64,000 bases of DNA from Citrobacter telavivensis. Its GTDB lineage: Bacteria > Pseudomonadota > Gammaproteobacteria > Enterobacterales > Enterobacteriaceae. Made by a program: the position numbers and the translations under genes. The stretch spans positions 4,836,001 through 4,900,000 of the forward strand of contig CP045205.1 in assembly GCA_009363175.1 (NCBI GenBank), in the 5' to 3' direction. Numbering within the stretch: position 1 is the first letter of the stretch; each line of letters opens with the position of its first letter. Positions 53,302-62,232 of the stretch are shown here, one piece after another. A model generated the notes under the pieces. It worked only from the letters and a program-made list of their open reading frames with translations. It ran no database searches and was not told the origin of the DNA.

Positions 53302-54435
53302 TTAGCGGGTCAAATCATCAAAGAACTTTTTCACGCCGTCAAAGAAGCTCTTGGAGCGCGGGCTGTTCTTTTCACCGGTTGGGCCACCAAAGCTTTCCTG
53401 CAGATCTTTCAGCAGTTGCTTCTGTTTCTCGTTCAGACCAACCGGCGTTTCGACCACGACGCGGCACAGCAAATCGCCCTGCGCGCCGCCGCGAACCGAC
53501 TTCACTCCTTTGCCACGCATGCGGAACAGTTTTCCGGTCTGCGTTTCGCTGGGTACTTTCAGCTTCACGCGGCCATCCAGCGTCGGAACTTCAATTTCGC
53601 CGCCGAGTGCTGCCATCGCAAAGTTAATAGGTACTTCACAGTACAGGTTGTTGCCTTCACGTTCGAAGATTGGGTGCTGTTTCACCTGAACCTGAACGTA
53701 CAGATCCCCTGCCGGTGCGCCGTGCTCACCAGCTTCACCTTCGCCAGAGAGACGAATGCGATCACCGGTATCCACGCCTGCCGGTATTTTAACCGACAGC
53801 GTTTTGCTCTTCTCGACGCGACCATGACCGTGACACTTGTTGCACGGATCTTTGATCAGCGTACCGCGCCCCTGACAGTGTGGACAGGTTTGCTGAACCG
53901 CGAAGAACCCCTGACGCATCTGCACCTGACCGGAACCATGACAGGTCGGACAGGTCTGCGGCTGAGTCCCCGCTTTCGCGCCACTGCCGTGGCAAACATC
54001 ACACTCTTCCAGCGTCGGAATGCGGATCTCTTTGGTCACGCCACGTACGGCTTCTTCCAGGGTGAGATCCATGTTGTAACGTAAATCGGCCCCACGCGCA
54101 GCACGTTGACGACCCCGACCACCGCCAAAGATATCGCCAAAAACGTCACCAAAGATATCGCTGAAGTCAGCGCCGCCGCCAAAACCGCCGCCGCCGCCCA
54201 TCCCGCCTTGCTCAAACGCGGCATGACCGTACTGGTCATAGGCAGCGCGTTTCTGCGAGTCGGTCAGGACTTCATACGCTTCTTTGATCTCTTTAAACTT
54301 GGCTTCGGCCTCTTTATCACCCTGGTTACGGTCCGGGTGAAATTTCATGGCCAGGCGCTTGTAGGCCTTTTTGATTTCACGCTCTTCCGCTGATTTGGAA
54401 ACGCCTAAAATCTCGTAATAGTCTTGCTTAGCCAT
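53302..54435 (-). CDS. dnaJ: Chaperone DnaJ (Hsp40)
   Basis: A 377-residue type I J-domain protein that recruits substrates to DnaK and stimulates its ATPase. The J domain has HPD at about residues 33-35. A Gly/Phe region (about 75-105) follows, then four zinc-finger repeats (CDVCHGSG, CPTCHGSG, CPHCQGRG, CNKCHGHG; about 145-205) and the C-terminal substrate domains. It follows dnaK by 84 bp, which contains a strong hairpin. Confidence 0.98.
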   Translation of the reverse strand: MAKQDYYEILGVSKSAEEREIKKAYKRLAMKFHPDRNQGDKEAEAKFKEIKEAYEVLTDSQKRAAYDQYGHAAFEQGGMGGGGGFGGGADFSDIFGDVFGDIFGGGRGRQRAARGADLRYNMDLTLEEAVRGVTKEIRIPTLEECDVCHGSGAKAGTQPQTCPTCHGSGQVQMRQGFFAVQQTCPHCQGRGTLIKDPCNKCHGHGRVEKSKTLSVKIPAGVDTGDRIRLSGEGEAGEHGAPAGDLYVQVQVKQHPIFEREGNNLYCEVPINFAMAALGGEIEVPTLDGRVKLKVPSETQTGKLFRMRGKGVKSVRGGAQGDLLCRVVVETPVGLNEKQKQLLKDLQESFGGPTGEKNSPRSKSFFDGVKKFFDDLTR

Positions 54436-54461
54436 CTCTTTTTTCTGCCCTTAACATGCGT

Positions 54462-54494
54462 GCACGGGCGGAGAGGAAACCTCTTCGCCCGTGC
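54462..54494. other. Strong 15-bp hairpin in the dnaK-dnaJ intergenic space
   Basis: GCACGGGCGGAGAGG and CCTCTTCGCCCGTGC pair over 15 bp (one G-U) around a three-base AAA loop. There is no U-tract. It lies 24 bp after the dnaK stop. In E. coli a small RNA (Tpke11) was reported from this gap; whether one exists here cannot be read from sequence. It may stabilise or attenuate the 3' end of the dnaK message. Confidence 0.8.
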
Positions 54495-54519
54495 CAGTAA
54501 TTACCCGTTCAAAGGGCGA

Positions 54520-56436
54520 TTATTTTTTGTCTTTCACTTCTTCAAACTCAGCGTCGACAACATCATCATCTTTCGCGTTGTTTGCGGAAGCGTCAGCGGA
54601 GCCCGCCTGCTGTTGCGCATGCTGCTGCTGAGCGATTTCCATCAGTTTCTGGGAAACCTGCGCCAGCTCCTGCATCTTCGCTTCGATGGCCGCTTTGTCT
54701 TCGCCTTTCAGCGCCGTTTCCAGTGCGGTCAGCGCAGATTCAATGGCCGTTTTGTCGTCAGCCGGTAACTGCTCGCCTGCTTCTTCAACCTGCTTACGCG
54801 TGCTGTGCAGCAGATGGTCGCCCTGGTTGCGGGTCTGAACCAGCTCTTCAAACTTACGGTCAGACTCAGCATTCGCTTCGGCTTCGCGAACCATTTTCTG
54901 AATTTCTTCTTCATTCAGGCCAGAAGACGCCTTGATGGTGATCTTCTGCTCTTTACCGCTGTTTTTGTCTTTCGCGGAAACGTGCAGGATACCGTCAGCA
55001 TCGATATCGAAGGTCACTTCGATCTGCGGCATGCCGCGCGGTGCCGGGTTGATCCCATCCAGGTTGAACTGACCCAGAGATTTGTTATCAGACGCACGTT
55101 TACGTTCACCCTGCAGCACATGGATGGTTACCGCAGACTGGTTGTCTTCCGCGGTAGAGAACACCTGGCTGTGCTTGGTCGGGATAGTGGTGTTTTTGTT
55201 GATCAGCGCAGTCATCACACCGCCCATGGTTTCGATACCCAGAGACAGCGGGGTAACGTCCAGCAGCAGTACGTCTTTCACATCACCGGTCAATACACCA
55301 CCCTGGACAGCAGCACCAATTGCCACGGCTTCGTCCGGGTTCACGTCTTTACGCGGTTCTTTACCAAAGAATTCAGCCACTTTCTTCTGCACCATTGGCA
55401 TACGCGTCTGACCACCAACGAGGATAACGTCGTTGATATCAGATACGGACAGGCCAGCGTCCTGCAGAGCGACTTTCAGCGGCTCGATGGAACGGTTCAC
55501 CAGATCTTCGACCAGGCTTTCCAGTTTCGCGCGAGTCACTTTGATGTTCATGTGTTTCGGACCGGTGGCATCTGCAGTGATGTACGGCAGGTTCACGTCG
55601 GTCTGCTGTGCAGAAGAAAGCTCAATTTTCGCTTTTTCTGCCGCTTCTTTCAGGCGCTGCATTGCCAGCGGGTCGTTACGCAGGTCAATGCCCTGATCTT
55701 TCTTAAACTCTTCAACCAGATAGTTGATCATACGGCTGTCGAAGTCTTCACCACCCAGGTGGGTATCACCGTTGGTTGCCAGAACTTCGAAGGTTTTTTC
55801 GCCATCAACTTCGTCGATTTCGATAATAGAGATATCGAACGTACCACCACCGAGGTCATAAACCGCGATAGTACGGTTACCAACTTCTTTATCCAGACCA
55901 TACGCCAGTGCAGCGGCAGTCGGTTCGTTGATGATACGTTTCACTTCCAGACCTGCGATACGGCCAGCGTCTTTGGTTGCCTGACGCTGAGCATCGTTAA
56001 AGTAAGCCGGTACGGTGATAACCGCTTCAGTTACCGGTTCACCCAGGTAATCTTCAGCCGTTTTCTTCATTTTCTTCAGCACTTCAGCCGAAATTTGCGG
56101 CGGTGCCATTTTCTGACCTTTCACATCCAGCCATGCGTCGCCGTTGTCAGCGCCGATGATTTTGTACGGCATGATGGAAACATCACGTTGAACTTCTTCG
56201 TCCTGGAAGCGGCGGCCAATCAGGCGTTTAATCGCAAACAGGGTGTTTTGCGGGTTTGTCACTGCCTGACGTTTAGCCGGCTGACCAACCAGAGTTTCAC
56301 CATCCTGGGTATAAGCAATGATAGAAGGCGTGGTGCGATCGCCCTCGGCGTTCTCCAGCACGCGTGCAGTGGTGCCATCCATAATCGCTACACAAGAGTT
56401 GGTAGTACCCAGGTCGATACCAATAATTTTACCCAT
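54520..56436 (-). CDS. dnaK: Chaperone DnaK (Hsp70)
   Basis: A 638-residue Hsp70, the E. coli length. The nucleotide-binding domain (about residues 1-385) begins IGIDLGTTNSCV and has the AVITVPAYFNDAQRQAT and IAVYDLGGGTFDIS motifs. The VLLLDVTPLSLGIET linker leads to the substrate-binding domain and the lid, ending DVVDAEFEEVKDKK. It is the central heat-shock chaperone and with DnaJ controls sigma-32. It is first in the dnaKJ operon. Confidence 0.99.
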   Translation of the reverse strand: MGKIIGIDLGTTNSCVAIMDGTTARVLENAEGDRTTPSIIAYTQDGETLVGQPAKRQAVTNPQNTLFAIKRLIGRRFQDEEVQRDVSIMPYKIIGADNGDAWLDVKGQKMAPPQISAEVLKKMKKTAEDYLGEPVTEAVITVPAYFNDAQRQATKDAGRIAGLEVKRIINEPTAAALAYGLDKEVGNRTIAVYDLGGGTFDISIIEIDEVDGEKTFEVLATNGDTHLGGEDFDSRMINYLVEEFKKDQGIDLRNDPLAMQRLKEAAEKAKIELSSAQQTDVNLPYITADATGPKHMNIKVTRAKLESLVEDLVNRSIEPLKVALQDAGLSVSDINDVILVGGQTRMPMVQKKVAEFFGKEPRKDVNPDEAVAIGAAVQGGVLTGDVKDVLLLDVTPLSLGIETMGGVMTALINKNTTIPTKHSQVFSTAEDNQSAVTIHVLQGERKRASDNKSLGQFNLDGINPAPRGMPQIEVTFDIDADGILHVSAKDKNSGKEQKITIKASSGLNEEEIQKMVREAEANAESDRKFEELVQTRNQGDHLLHSTRKQVEEAGEQLPADDKTAIESALTALETALKGEDKAAIEAKMQELAQVSQKLMEIAQQQHAQQQAGSADASANNAKDDDVVDAEFEEVKDKK

Positions 56437-56556
56437 CTAAACGTCTCCACTAAAAATTCGGTCAACATGTGGTTGTGAGTCTGTAATAAGGGCGAAACGT
56501 GCGGTTTCAACTACCTTGATTCGTTTTTTTTCAGACTCACCACTGCGGTTGACTAC

Positions 56557-56590
56557 TAAGTGGGGTCGCAACCCACTTCATCAAGGGGGG
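56557..56590 (-). promoter_or_regulatory. Sigma-32 heat-shock promoter of dnaK
   Basis: Leftward CCCCCCTTGATG (-35, 56579-56590) and CCCCACTTA (-10, 56557-56565) are the sigma-32 elements, closely matching E. coli dnaK P1. The start would be about 110 bp upstream of the dnaK ATG. The rest of 56437-56815 is AT-rich, holds the leader and the yaaI promoter, and shows no believable ORF. Confidence 0.85.
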
Positions 56591-56815
56591 AATGAAAAAA
56601 AAATATTTATTCCCGCAGTCATAAAGGGTCATTAAAACCGGGACAGGTGGCCGACGACAGCATTTCTATGGGCTAAAACATTCACTGAAACCATAAAAAT
56701 AAAGCAACAATTCACGAAAAAATTGTAATAAAAAGAAAAGATTACGTCCATGAATCAGCACAAGGAGAGGGGTAAGATAAAGAACATTTTGCTGACCTTC
56801 TAAAAGAGAAAGACC

Positions 56816-57220
56816 ATGAAATCTGTTCTGACGATCTCCGCCAGCTTGCTTGTGGGCGTTTTGTTCACCACAAGCGCTCAGGCTAACGATCACAAAGTAT
56901 TGGGGGTCATTGCAATGCCCCGTAATGAAACCAACGATCTGGCGCTGAAAATTCCCGTCTGCCGCCCGGTCAAACGGATTCAGTTAGCCACCGATCACGG
57001 CGACGTTCAGCTCAGCGGCGCCTCCGTCTATTTCAAAACATCACGCAGCGCCAACCAGAGCCTGAATGTTCCGCACTTGATTAAAGAAGGGCAGACCACT
57101 GCGTGGATAAACATCAATAGCGATAACGACAACAAACGCTGCGTATCAAAAATCACCTTCTCTGGCCACACGGTGAACTCTTCTGATATGGCAACGTTGA
57201 AAATTATCGGCGACGATTAA
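56816..57220 (+). CDS. yaaI: UPF0412 secreted protein YaaI
   Basis: A 134-residue protein with a Sec signal peptide (to about residue 23, TSAQA). The mature part is highly conserved with E. coli YaaI, including the tail DNKRCVSKITFSGHTVNSSD and paired cysteines (about C47 and C105) for a disulfide. Its function is unknown. It is divergent from dnaK and 41 bp before yaaW on the same strand. Confidence 0.93.
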   Translation: MKSVLTISASLLVGVLFTTSAQANDHKVLGVIAMPRNETNDLALKIPVCRPVKRIQLATDHGDVQLSGASVYFKTSRSANQSLNVPHLIKEGQTTAWININSDNDNKRCVSKITFSGHTVNSSDMATLKIIGDD

Positions 57221-57261
57221 GCCGCTGCTTTTCAGGAATAATGATAAAAGTTGGACCTAAG

Positions 57262-57975
57262 ATGAATGTCACTTATTTAAATGACGAGGATTTAGATTTT
57301 CTTCAACATTGTAGCGAAGAGCAACTGGCCGAATTTACCCGCCTGCTGACGCATAATGAAAAGGGGAAAACCCGTCTGTCGAGCGTGTTAAACCACAGCG
57401 AACGTTTTAAAGCGATGGAAGGACACCCGGAGCAGCACCGCCAGAACTGGCAACTGATCGCCGGCGAATTTCAGCATTTCGGCGGCGACAGCATCGTCAA
57501 TAAGCTACGGGGGCACGGAAAACGGTATCGTACCATTTTGCTTGATGTCTCCGGTCGGTTGTCGCTCAAGGCGGATAAAGAGATGTCCACTTTCGACATC
57601 GAGCAACAGCTACTGGAGCATTTTCTACGCAACACCTGGAAAAAAATGGACGTGGAGCAGCGGCAAACGTTCCTGCAAGCCGTCAATGCAAAAGTCTCTG
57701 AGCTGGAGGAGTTACTGCCGCTCCTCCTGAAAGATCATCAATTAGCAAAAGGGGTTTCACACCTCCTTTCTGGTCAGCTCACCCGTATTCTGCGCACCCA
57801 TGCCGCGATGAGCGTACTGGGTCACGGTTTGCTTCGCGGCGCAGGTCTCGGCGGCCCGGTGGGCGCAGCGCTAAACGGCGTGAAAGCGGTAAGCGGCAGC
57901 GCCTATCGCGTCACGATCCCGGCAGTACTGCAAATCGCCTGTTTGCGCCGGATGATCAACGCGACAAGAGCGTGA
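57262..57975 (+). CDS. yaaW: UPF0174 protein YaaW
   Basis: A 237-residue cytoplasmic protein of unknown function that matches E. coli YaaW in length. The N-terminal half is charged and helical; the C-terminal end is glycine-rich (VLGHGLLRGAGLGGPVGAA, about 193-211), a pattern shared with proteins that touch membranes. The ATG at 57262 (MNVTYLND) was chosen to match E. coli; an upstream ATG at 57241 has AGGA only 3 bp before it. Confidence 0.92.
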   Translation: MNVTYLNDEDLDFLQHCSEEQLAEFTRLLTHNEKGKTRLSSVLNHSERFKAMEGHPEQHRQNWQLIAGEFQHFGGDSIVNKLRGHGKRYRTILLDVSGRLSLKADKEMSTFDIEQQLLEHFLRNTWKKMDVEQRQTFLQAVNAKVSELEELLPLLLKDHQLAKGVSHLLSGQLTRILRTHAAMSVLGHGLLRGAGLGGPVGAALNGVKAVSGSAYRVTIPAVLQIACLRRMINATRA

Positions 57976-57985
57976 TGTCGGTCAC

Positions 57986-58010
57986 AGGGGAAAATAATTC
58001 ATTTTCCCCT
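57986..58010. terminator. Perfect 10-bp inverted repeat after yaaW
   Basis: AGGGGAAAAT and ATTTTCCCCT with a 5-base loop (AATTC) begin 11 bp after the yaaW stop codon. There is no U-tract, so it may protect the 3' end rather than terminate on its own. Confidence 0.6.
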
Positions 58011-58125
58011 CCTCAGATCATAGACAGCCCCTTCTCTCCTGATTATTATGCCGCGCCCCGAACGGTGTCATGTTTTAACGGGGATAACTATTTCACCATT
58101 CAATTAATGATGATTTTGAGGATTT

Positions 58126-58692
58126 ATGGGCAACACTAAGTTGGCTAACCCGGCACCGCTGGGCCTGATGGGCTTCGGCATGACCACCATTCTGCTTAAC
58201 CTGCATAACGCGGGTTTCTTCGCCCTTGACGGTATTATTCTCGCGATGGGAATTTTCTACGGCGGTATTGCGCAAATTTTTGCCGGCCTGCTGGAATACA
58301 AAAAAGGGAATACCTTCGGTTTGACCGCATTCACCTCTTACGGCTCGTTCTGGCTGACGCTGGTTGCGATCCTGCTGATGCCGAAAATGGGTCTGACAGA
58401 AGCGCCTAATGCGCAGTTCCTCGGTGCCTACCTGGGCCTGTGGGGCGTATTCACTCTGTTTATGTTCTTCGGCACGCTGACTGGCGCACGCGCGCTTCAG
58501 TTCGTGTTCCTGAGCCTGACCGTTCTGTTCGCCCTGCTGGCCGTGGGTAACATTGCGGGTAATGAAGCGGTGATCCACTTTGCCGGCTGGGTTGGCTTAG
58601 TGTGTGGTGCCAGCGCGATTTATCTGGCGATGGGTGAAGTGCTGAACGAACAGTTCGGCCGTACCATTCTGCCGATTGGTGATGCGCACTAA
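58126..58692 (+). CDS. satP: Succinate-acetate/proton symporter SatP (YaaH)
   Basis: A 188-residue, six-helix member of the AceTr (Yaah/GPR1/FUN34) family that takes up acetate and succinate. The signature NPAPLGLMGFGMTT near residues 8-21 is exact. It lies after yaaW and is followed by a G-rich hairpin. In E. coli mog follows satP directly; here an extra transporter gene lies between. Confidence 0.97.
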   Translation: MGNTKLANPAPLGLMGFGMTTILLNLHNAGFFALDGIILAMGIFYGGIAQIFAGLLEYKKGNTFGLTAFTSYGSFWLTLVAILLMPKMGLTEAPNAQFLGAYLGLWGVFTLFMFFGTLTGARALQFVFLSLTVLFALLAVGNIAGNEAVIHFAGWVGLVCGASAIYLAMGEVLNEQFGRTILPIGDAH

Positions 58693-58700
58693 TCATCAGT

Positions 58701-58721
58701 ATCCCCCCGTTAAGGGGGGAT
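58701..58721. terminator. Terminator hairpin between satP and the MHS transporter gene
   Basis: ATCCCCCC and GGGGGGAT with a GTTAA loop, followed by TATTATTA. It lies 9 bp after the satP stop and just beyond the end of the convergent transporter gene, so it can serve both. Confidence 0.75.
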
Positions 58722-58726
58722 TATTA

Positions 58727-60034
58727 TTACGGCTGTTGTAGCTCAGCCTGCATTTCCGTATCGCGATAATACATATCCTGTCGCAGCCAAACACCCAGTC
58801 CCAATCCCACCAGCGACAACGCCAGCACATACCAGGCCGGAGCCATCGGCGAAACGCTCATTAGCAGTGTCACGGCAATCGGCGTCAGTCCACCGAAAAT
58901 GGCGTAAGAAACATTGTAGGAAAATGAAATGCCGGTAAAGCGGACTTCCGCAGGAAACGCGCGCACCATCACGTATGGCACCGCGCCCACCACACCCACG
59001 CACAATCCCACCAGCCCATAGAGCAGGAATAAGTACTGCGAATGTGTGCCCGACAGGTGATAGAACAACCCGCTCGAACAGGCTAACAATATGCTGCCAA
59101 CAATAAAGGTTTTGCTGGCACCAACACGGTCGACGATAAAGCCCGCTAACAGACAACCCAGGCAAAGCATAATGGTCGCCACGCTGTTTGCCTGCAACGT
59201 CAGGGCCGGTGACAGGCCGTACTGCTTTTGCAGCCAGACCGGCGACATTAAAATCACCACCACAATCCCTGCAGAAAGCAGCCAGGTCAGAAGCATGGAG
59301 ATCACCACCGCCTTCTGGTGATTCACCACCACCGACTTCACCGGCAGTTCCTGAGCCAACGTCTTGCGCTGTTGCATCTCCAGAAAGATAGGCGTTTCCT
59401 GTAACCAGCGGCGTAAATACATCGCCACCAGCCCAAAAACTCCCCCCAGCAGGAACGGAATTCGCCAGCCATAGTCATGTACAGCCTGCTGCGTCAGGTG
59501 TGTGTTAATCTGCGTCGCCACCACCGAGCCTAACAGGATCCCCACCGTCAAACCTGCCGTCAGCGTGCCGCAAGCCATCCCAATTCGACGTTCAGGGACG
59601 TGCTCGGCGACGAACACCCATGCGCCCGGCACTTCGCCGCCAATCGCAGCGCCCTGCAGAATGCGCATCAACAGCAACAACAAGGGCGCGGCAATCCCAA
59701 CAGCGGCATAGGTCGGCAACAACCCCATCGCCAGCGTCGGCACGGCCATCAGCAGAATGCTCAAGGTGAACATCTTTTTGCGCCCGACCAAATCGCCAAA
59801 ATGCGCCATGATAATGCCGCCTAACGGACGCGCCAGATACCCGGCTGCGAAGATGCCAAAGGTTTGTACCTGACGAAGCCATTCGGGAATATCAGCGGGG
59901 AAAAACAACGCCCCCACCACGGCTGCGAAAAAGACGAAGATAATGAAGTCGTAAAATTCAAGCGCACCGCCAAGAGCGGCCAACGTCAGCGTTTTGTAAT
60001 CCTGGCGATTCAGGGGGCGTGTATGTTGTGACAT
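58727..60034 (-). CDS. MHS-family (metabolite:H+ symporter) MFS transporter
   Basis: A 435-residue transporter with 12 hydrophobic helices. Residues near helices 2-3 (FGDLVGRKKMF) and the N-terminal LGGALEFYDFIIFVFFA are those of the MHS branch that includes ProP, KgtP and ShiA; YhjE is another relative. Likely substrates are organic acids or zwitterions, but none can be named. The start MSQHTRPLNRQDY at 60034 was chosen over a longer frame from 60118. E. coli K-12 has no gene here, so it is a lineage-specific insertion between mog and satP. Confidence 0.88.
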   Translation of the reverse strand: MSQHTRPLNRQDYKTLTLAALGGALEFYDFIIFVFFAAVVGALFFPADIPEWLRQVQTFGIFAAGYLARPLGGIIMAHFGDLVGRKKMFTLSILLMAVPTLAMGLLPTYAAVGIAAPLLLLLMRILQGAAIGGEVPGAWVFVAEHVPERRIGMACGTLTAGLTVGILLGSVVATQINTHLTQQAVHDYGWRIPFLLGGVFGLVAMYLRRWLQETPIFLEMQQRKTLAQELPVKSVVVNHQKAVVISMLLTWLLSAGIVVVILMSPVWLQKQYGLSPALTLQANSVATIMLCLGCLLAGFIVDRVGASKTFIVGSILLACSSGLFYHLSGTHSQYLFLLYGLVGLCVGVVGAVPYVMVRAFPAEVRFTGISFSYNVSYAIFGGLTPIAVTLLMSVSPMAPAWYVLALSLVGLGLGVWLRQDMYYRDTEMQAELQQP

Positions 60035-60157
60035 AGTGAACCATAAGTCTGTGGAGCGTTGGATGTTATGAACGACACATGTAAAGTAAAACTTACTATA
60101 CCGTAAACAAATCAACACTCCACTTTCACCATCACTTATCTTACGAAAAGACTAACT

Positions 60158-60745
60158 TCAGGCATTTGTATCGCGCCTGGCACTTTTCGGGCGAAAAGAT
60201 GCTACGATTTCCGGTGCGGTCTCCACATACGGCCCGTCAAGGAGCTGTATACAATACGGTACACTTGCAAAGATACCCGCCACGACGACCTTACCTTCTG
60301 CATCCTTCACCCCTTCCAGGGTCTCTTTGATGGATTTCGGCTGACCCGGTAAGTTGAGGATTAACGCCTGCTTGCGAATCACCCCGACCTGACGTGACAA
60401 AATCGCCGTCGGCACAAAGTGCAGACTAATCTGCCGCATCTGTTCGCCAAAGCCAGGCATCTGGCGATCGGCAACCGCGAGGGTAGCATCCGGCGTTACA
60501 TCACGACGTGCAGGACCGGTGCCCCCGGTGGTCAGCACCAGATGACAACTCATCTCGTCTACCAGTTCACACAGCGTTTGTTCGATGATGACCTGTTCGT
60601 CAGGAATCAAGCGCGTCAGCACCTCGAAAGGCGTGGTCAGCGCCGTCGATAGCCACTCTTCCAGTGCCGGAATGCCTTTATCCTGATAGACACCGCTGGA
60701 GGCGCGGTCAGAAATGGAAACTAAGCCAATACGTAAGGTGTTCAT
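60158..60745 (-). CDS. mog: Molybdopterin adenylyltransferase Mog
   Basis: A 195-residue MoCF-fold enzyme that adenylates molybdopterin before molybdate insertion. The signature TTGGTGPARRDVTPDATLAV (about residues 71-90) and SVPYCIQLLDGPYVET tail are present. It is on the same strand as talB, 120 bp downstream of it. Confidence 0.97.
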   Translation of the reverse strand: MNTLRIGLVSISDRASSGVYQDKGIPALEEWLSTALTTPFEVLTRLIPDEQVIIEQTLCELVDEMSCHLVLTTGGTGPARRDVTPDATLAVADRQMPGFGEQMRQISLHFVPTAILSRQVGVIRKQALILNLPGQPKSIKETLEGVKDAEGKVVVAGIFASVPYCIQLLDGPYVETAPEIVASFRPKSARRDTNA

Positions 60746-60820
60746 GATTATTCCGTTTAAACAGTCTCGTTAAACAGAATGATACACTGCGAAGGGAAGG
60801 ACAGACAGGGTTCAGAAGAG

Positions 60821-60850
60821 GTAGCGTGACCGGTGTACCGACCACGCTAC
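60821..60850. repeat. 8-bp inverted repeat between talB and mog
   Basis: GTAGCGTG and CACGCTAC flank a 14-base loop that itself contains CCGGTGTACCG. It follows the talB stop by about 15 bp and may mark its transcript end, though no U-tract is seen. Confidence 0.5.
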
Positions 60851-60865
60851 ATAGGGCAAAAATGA

Positions 60866-61819
60866 TTACAGCAGATCGCCGATCATTTTCTCCAGTTTTT
60901 CCTGATCGACAGCAAACTTACGGATACCGTCCGCCAGTTTATCTACCGCCATCGGATCCTGGTTGTGCTGCCACAGGAACTCAGACTCGGTGATACGTTC
61001 CGGACGCGCTTTCACTTCGCCAGAGAAGGACAGTTTACGCTCGATAGCCCCTTCGCTTTCCGCCAGCTCTTTCAGCAGTGCCGGTGCGATGGTCAGGCGG
61101 TCGCAGCCAGCCAGCTCAAGAATTTCGCCGATGTTACGGAAGCTTGCGCCCATCACAACCGTCTCGTAGCCGTGCTGTTTGTAGTATTCGTAGATCTCCG
61201 TAACGGAAACTACGCCCGGATCTTCAGCCGGGGCATACTCTTTCTTGTCGGTATTGGATTTATACCAGTCAAGAATACGACCCACGAACGGGGAGATCAG
61301 GAACACGCCAGCTTCGGCGCAGGCGCGCGCCTGCGCGAAGGAGAACAGCAGCGTCAGGTTACAGTTGATGCCTTCTTTTTCCAGCTGCTCTGCAGCGCGG
61401 ATGCCCTGCCAGGTTGAAGCCAGTTTAATCAGAATGCGATCGTTGCTGATGCCTGCATCGTTGTACAGTTTGATGATGCGTTTCGCTTTGGCAATAGACG
61501 CGTCAGTGTCATAGGACAGGCGAGCATCCACTTCAGTGGAGATACGACCCGGGACCAGTTTCAGGATCTCCAGACCGATGTTCACTGCCAGTTTGTCGGT
61601 TGCGTCAACAATCTGCTGCGCGCGGTCGCTACTCTGCTGCTTAGCCCAGGCAACAGCGTCATCGATCAGCTTACGGTATTCCGGGATCTGCGCTGCGTTA
61701 AGAATGAGAGAAGGGTTGGTTGTGGCATCCTGCGGCTGATACAGCTTCATTGCCGCGATGTCTCCGGTGTCGGCCACCACGGTGGTGAACTGACGAAGGG
61801 AGGTCAATTTGTCCGTCAT
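60866..61819 (-). CDS. talB: Transaldolase B
   Basis: A 317-residue class I transaldolase of the pentose phosphate pathway. The Schiff-base lysine is K132 in RILIKLAST, and the substrate motif TTNPSLIL (about residues 33-40) is intact. The ATG at 61819 gives MTDKLTSLRQ as in E. coli; a longer frame from 61900 reads the promoter. It is divergent from yaaJ. Confidence 0.98.
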   Translation of the reverse strand: MTDKLTSLRQFTTVVADTGDIAAMKLYQPQDATTNPSLILNAAQIPEYRKLIDDAVAWAKQQSSDRAQQIVDATDKLAVNIGLEILKLVPGRISTEVDARLSYDTDASIAKAKRIIKLYNDAGISNDRILIKLASTWQGIRAAEQLEKEGINCNLTLLFSFAQARACAEAGVFLISPFVGRILDWYKSNTDKKEYAPAEDPGVVSVTEIYEYYKQHGYETVVMGASFRNIGEILELAGCDRLTIAPALLKELAESEGAIERKLSFSGEVKARPERITESEFLWQHNQDPMAVDKLADGIRKFAVDQEKLEKMIGDLL

Positions 61820-61872
61820 GATAGTGTTTCTCTTTAAACAGCTTGTTAGGGGGATGTAACCGGTCTGCCCTG

Positions 61873-61900
61873 ATGATAACACGACGTTGTGACAGCGCAA
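61873..61900 (-). promoter_or_regulatory. Candidate talB promoter
   Basis: Leftward TTGCGC and TATCAT are 16 bp apart and the -10 lies 54 bp before the talB ATG. The talB-yaaJ gap (61820-62232) otherwise shows no real ORF; the yaaJ promoter was not placed with confidence. Confidence 0.45.
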
Positions 61901-62232
61901 CCGCAGACAATGCGCTTATCCCCTTGAGGGCACCTGCGGACAATTTCTGATCCGGCATTGATGTAGCGCGCCATTCAGGCACTCAACCTCATGTACACTA
62001 CGCGGTCGCTATCAATTGCCTGGCGGTGTCTACACAAAAGCGTTCGGGTTGCCTCGAGACGGCAAACGATAAAATCCCAGGACCAGGAACAGAGAAAACG
62101 ATGTGACTGAGGTTTTAGCGTGCAGCCAACAAAGAGGCAGCCTGAAGGATGAAGTGTATATATACTATTCAACAATTGGTAACGCTTACACAGGGTTGTT
62201 ACAGCGTACCGGCAGCAACAAGAGGGATGTTA

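Noticed and set aside
54805..56478. 557-codon open frame opposite dnaK
   Set aside because: Antisense shadow of dnaK; long antisense frames are common opposite dnaK because of codon bias. No ribosome binding site or domain.
62149..62232. 28-residue N-terminal extension of YaaJ
   Set aside because: The extension is not hydrophobic or conserved and the ATG at 62233 gives the E. coli length.
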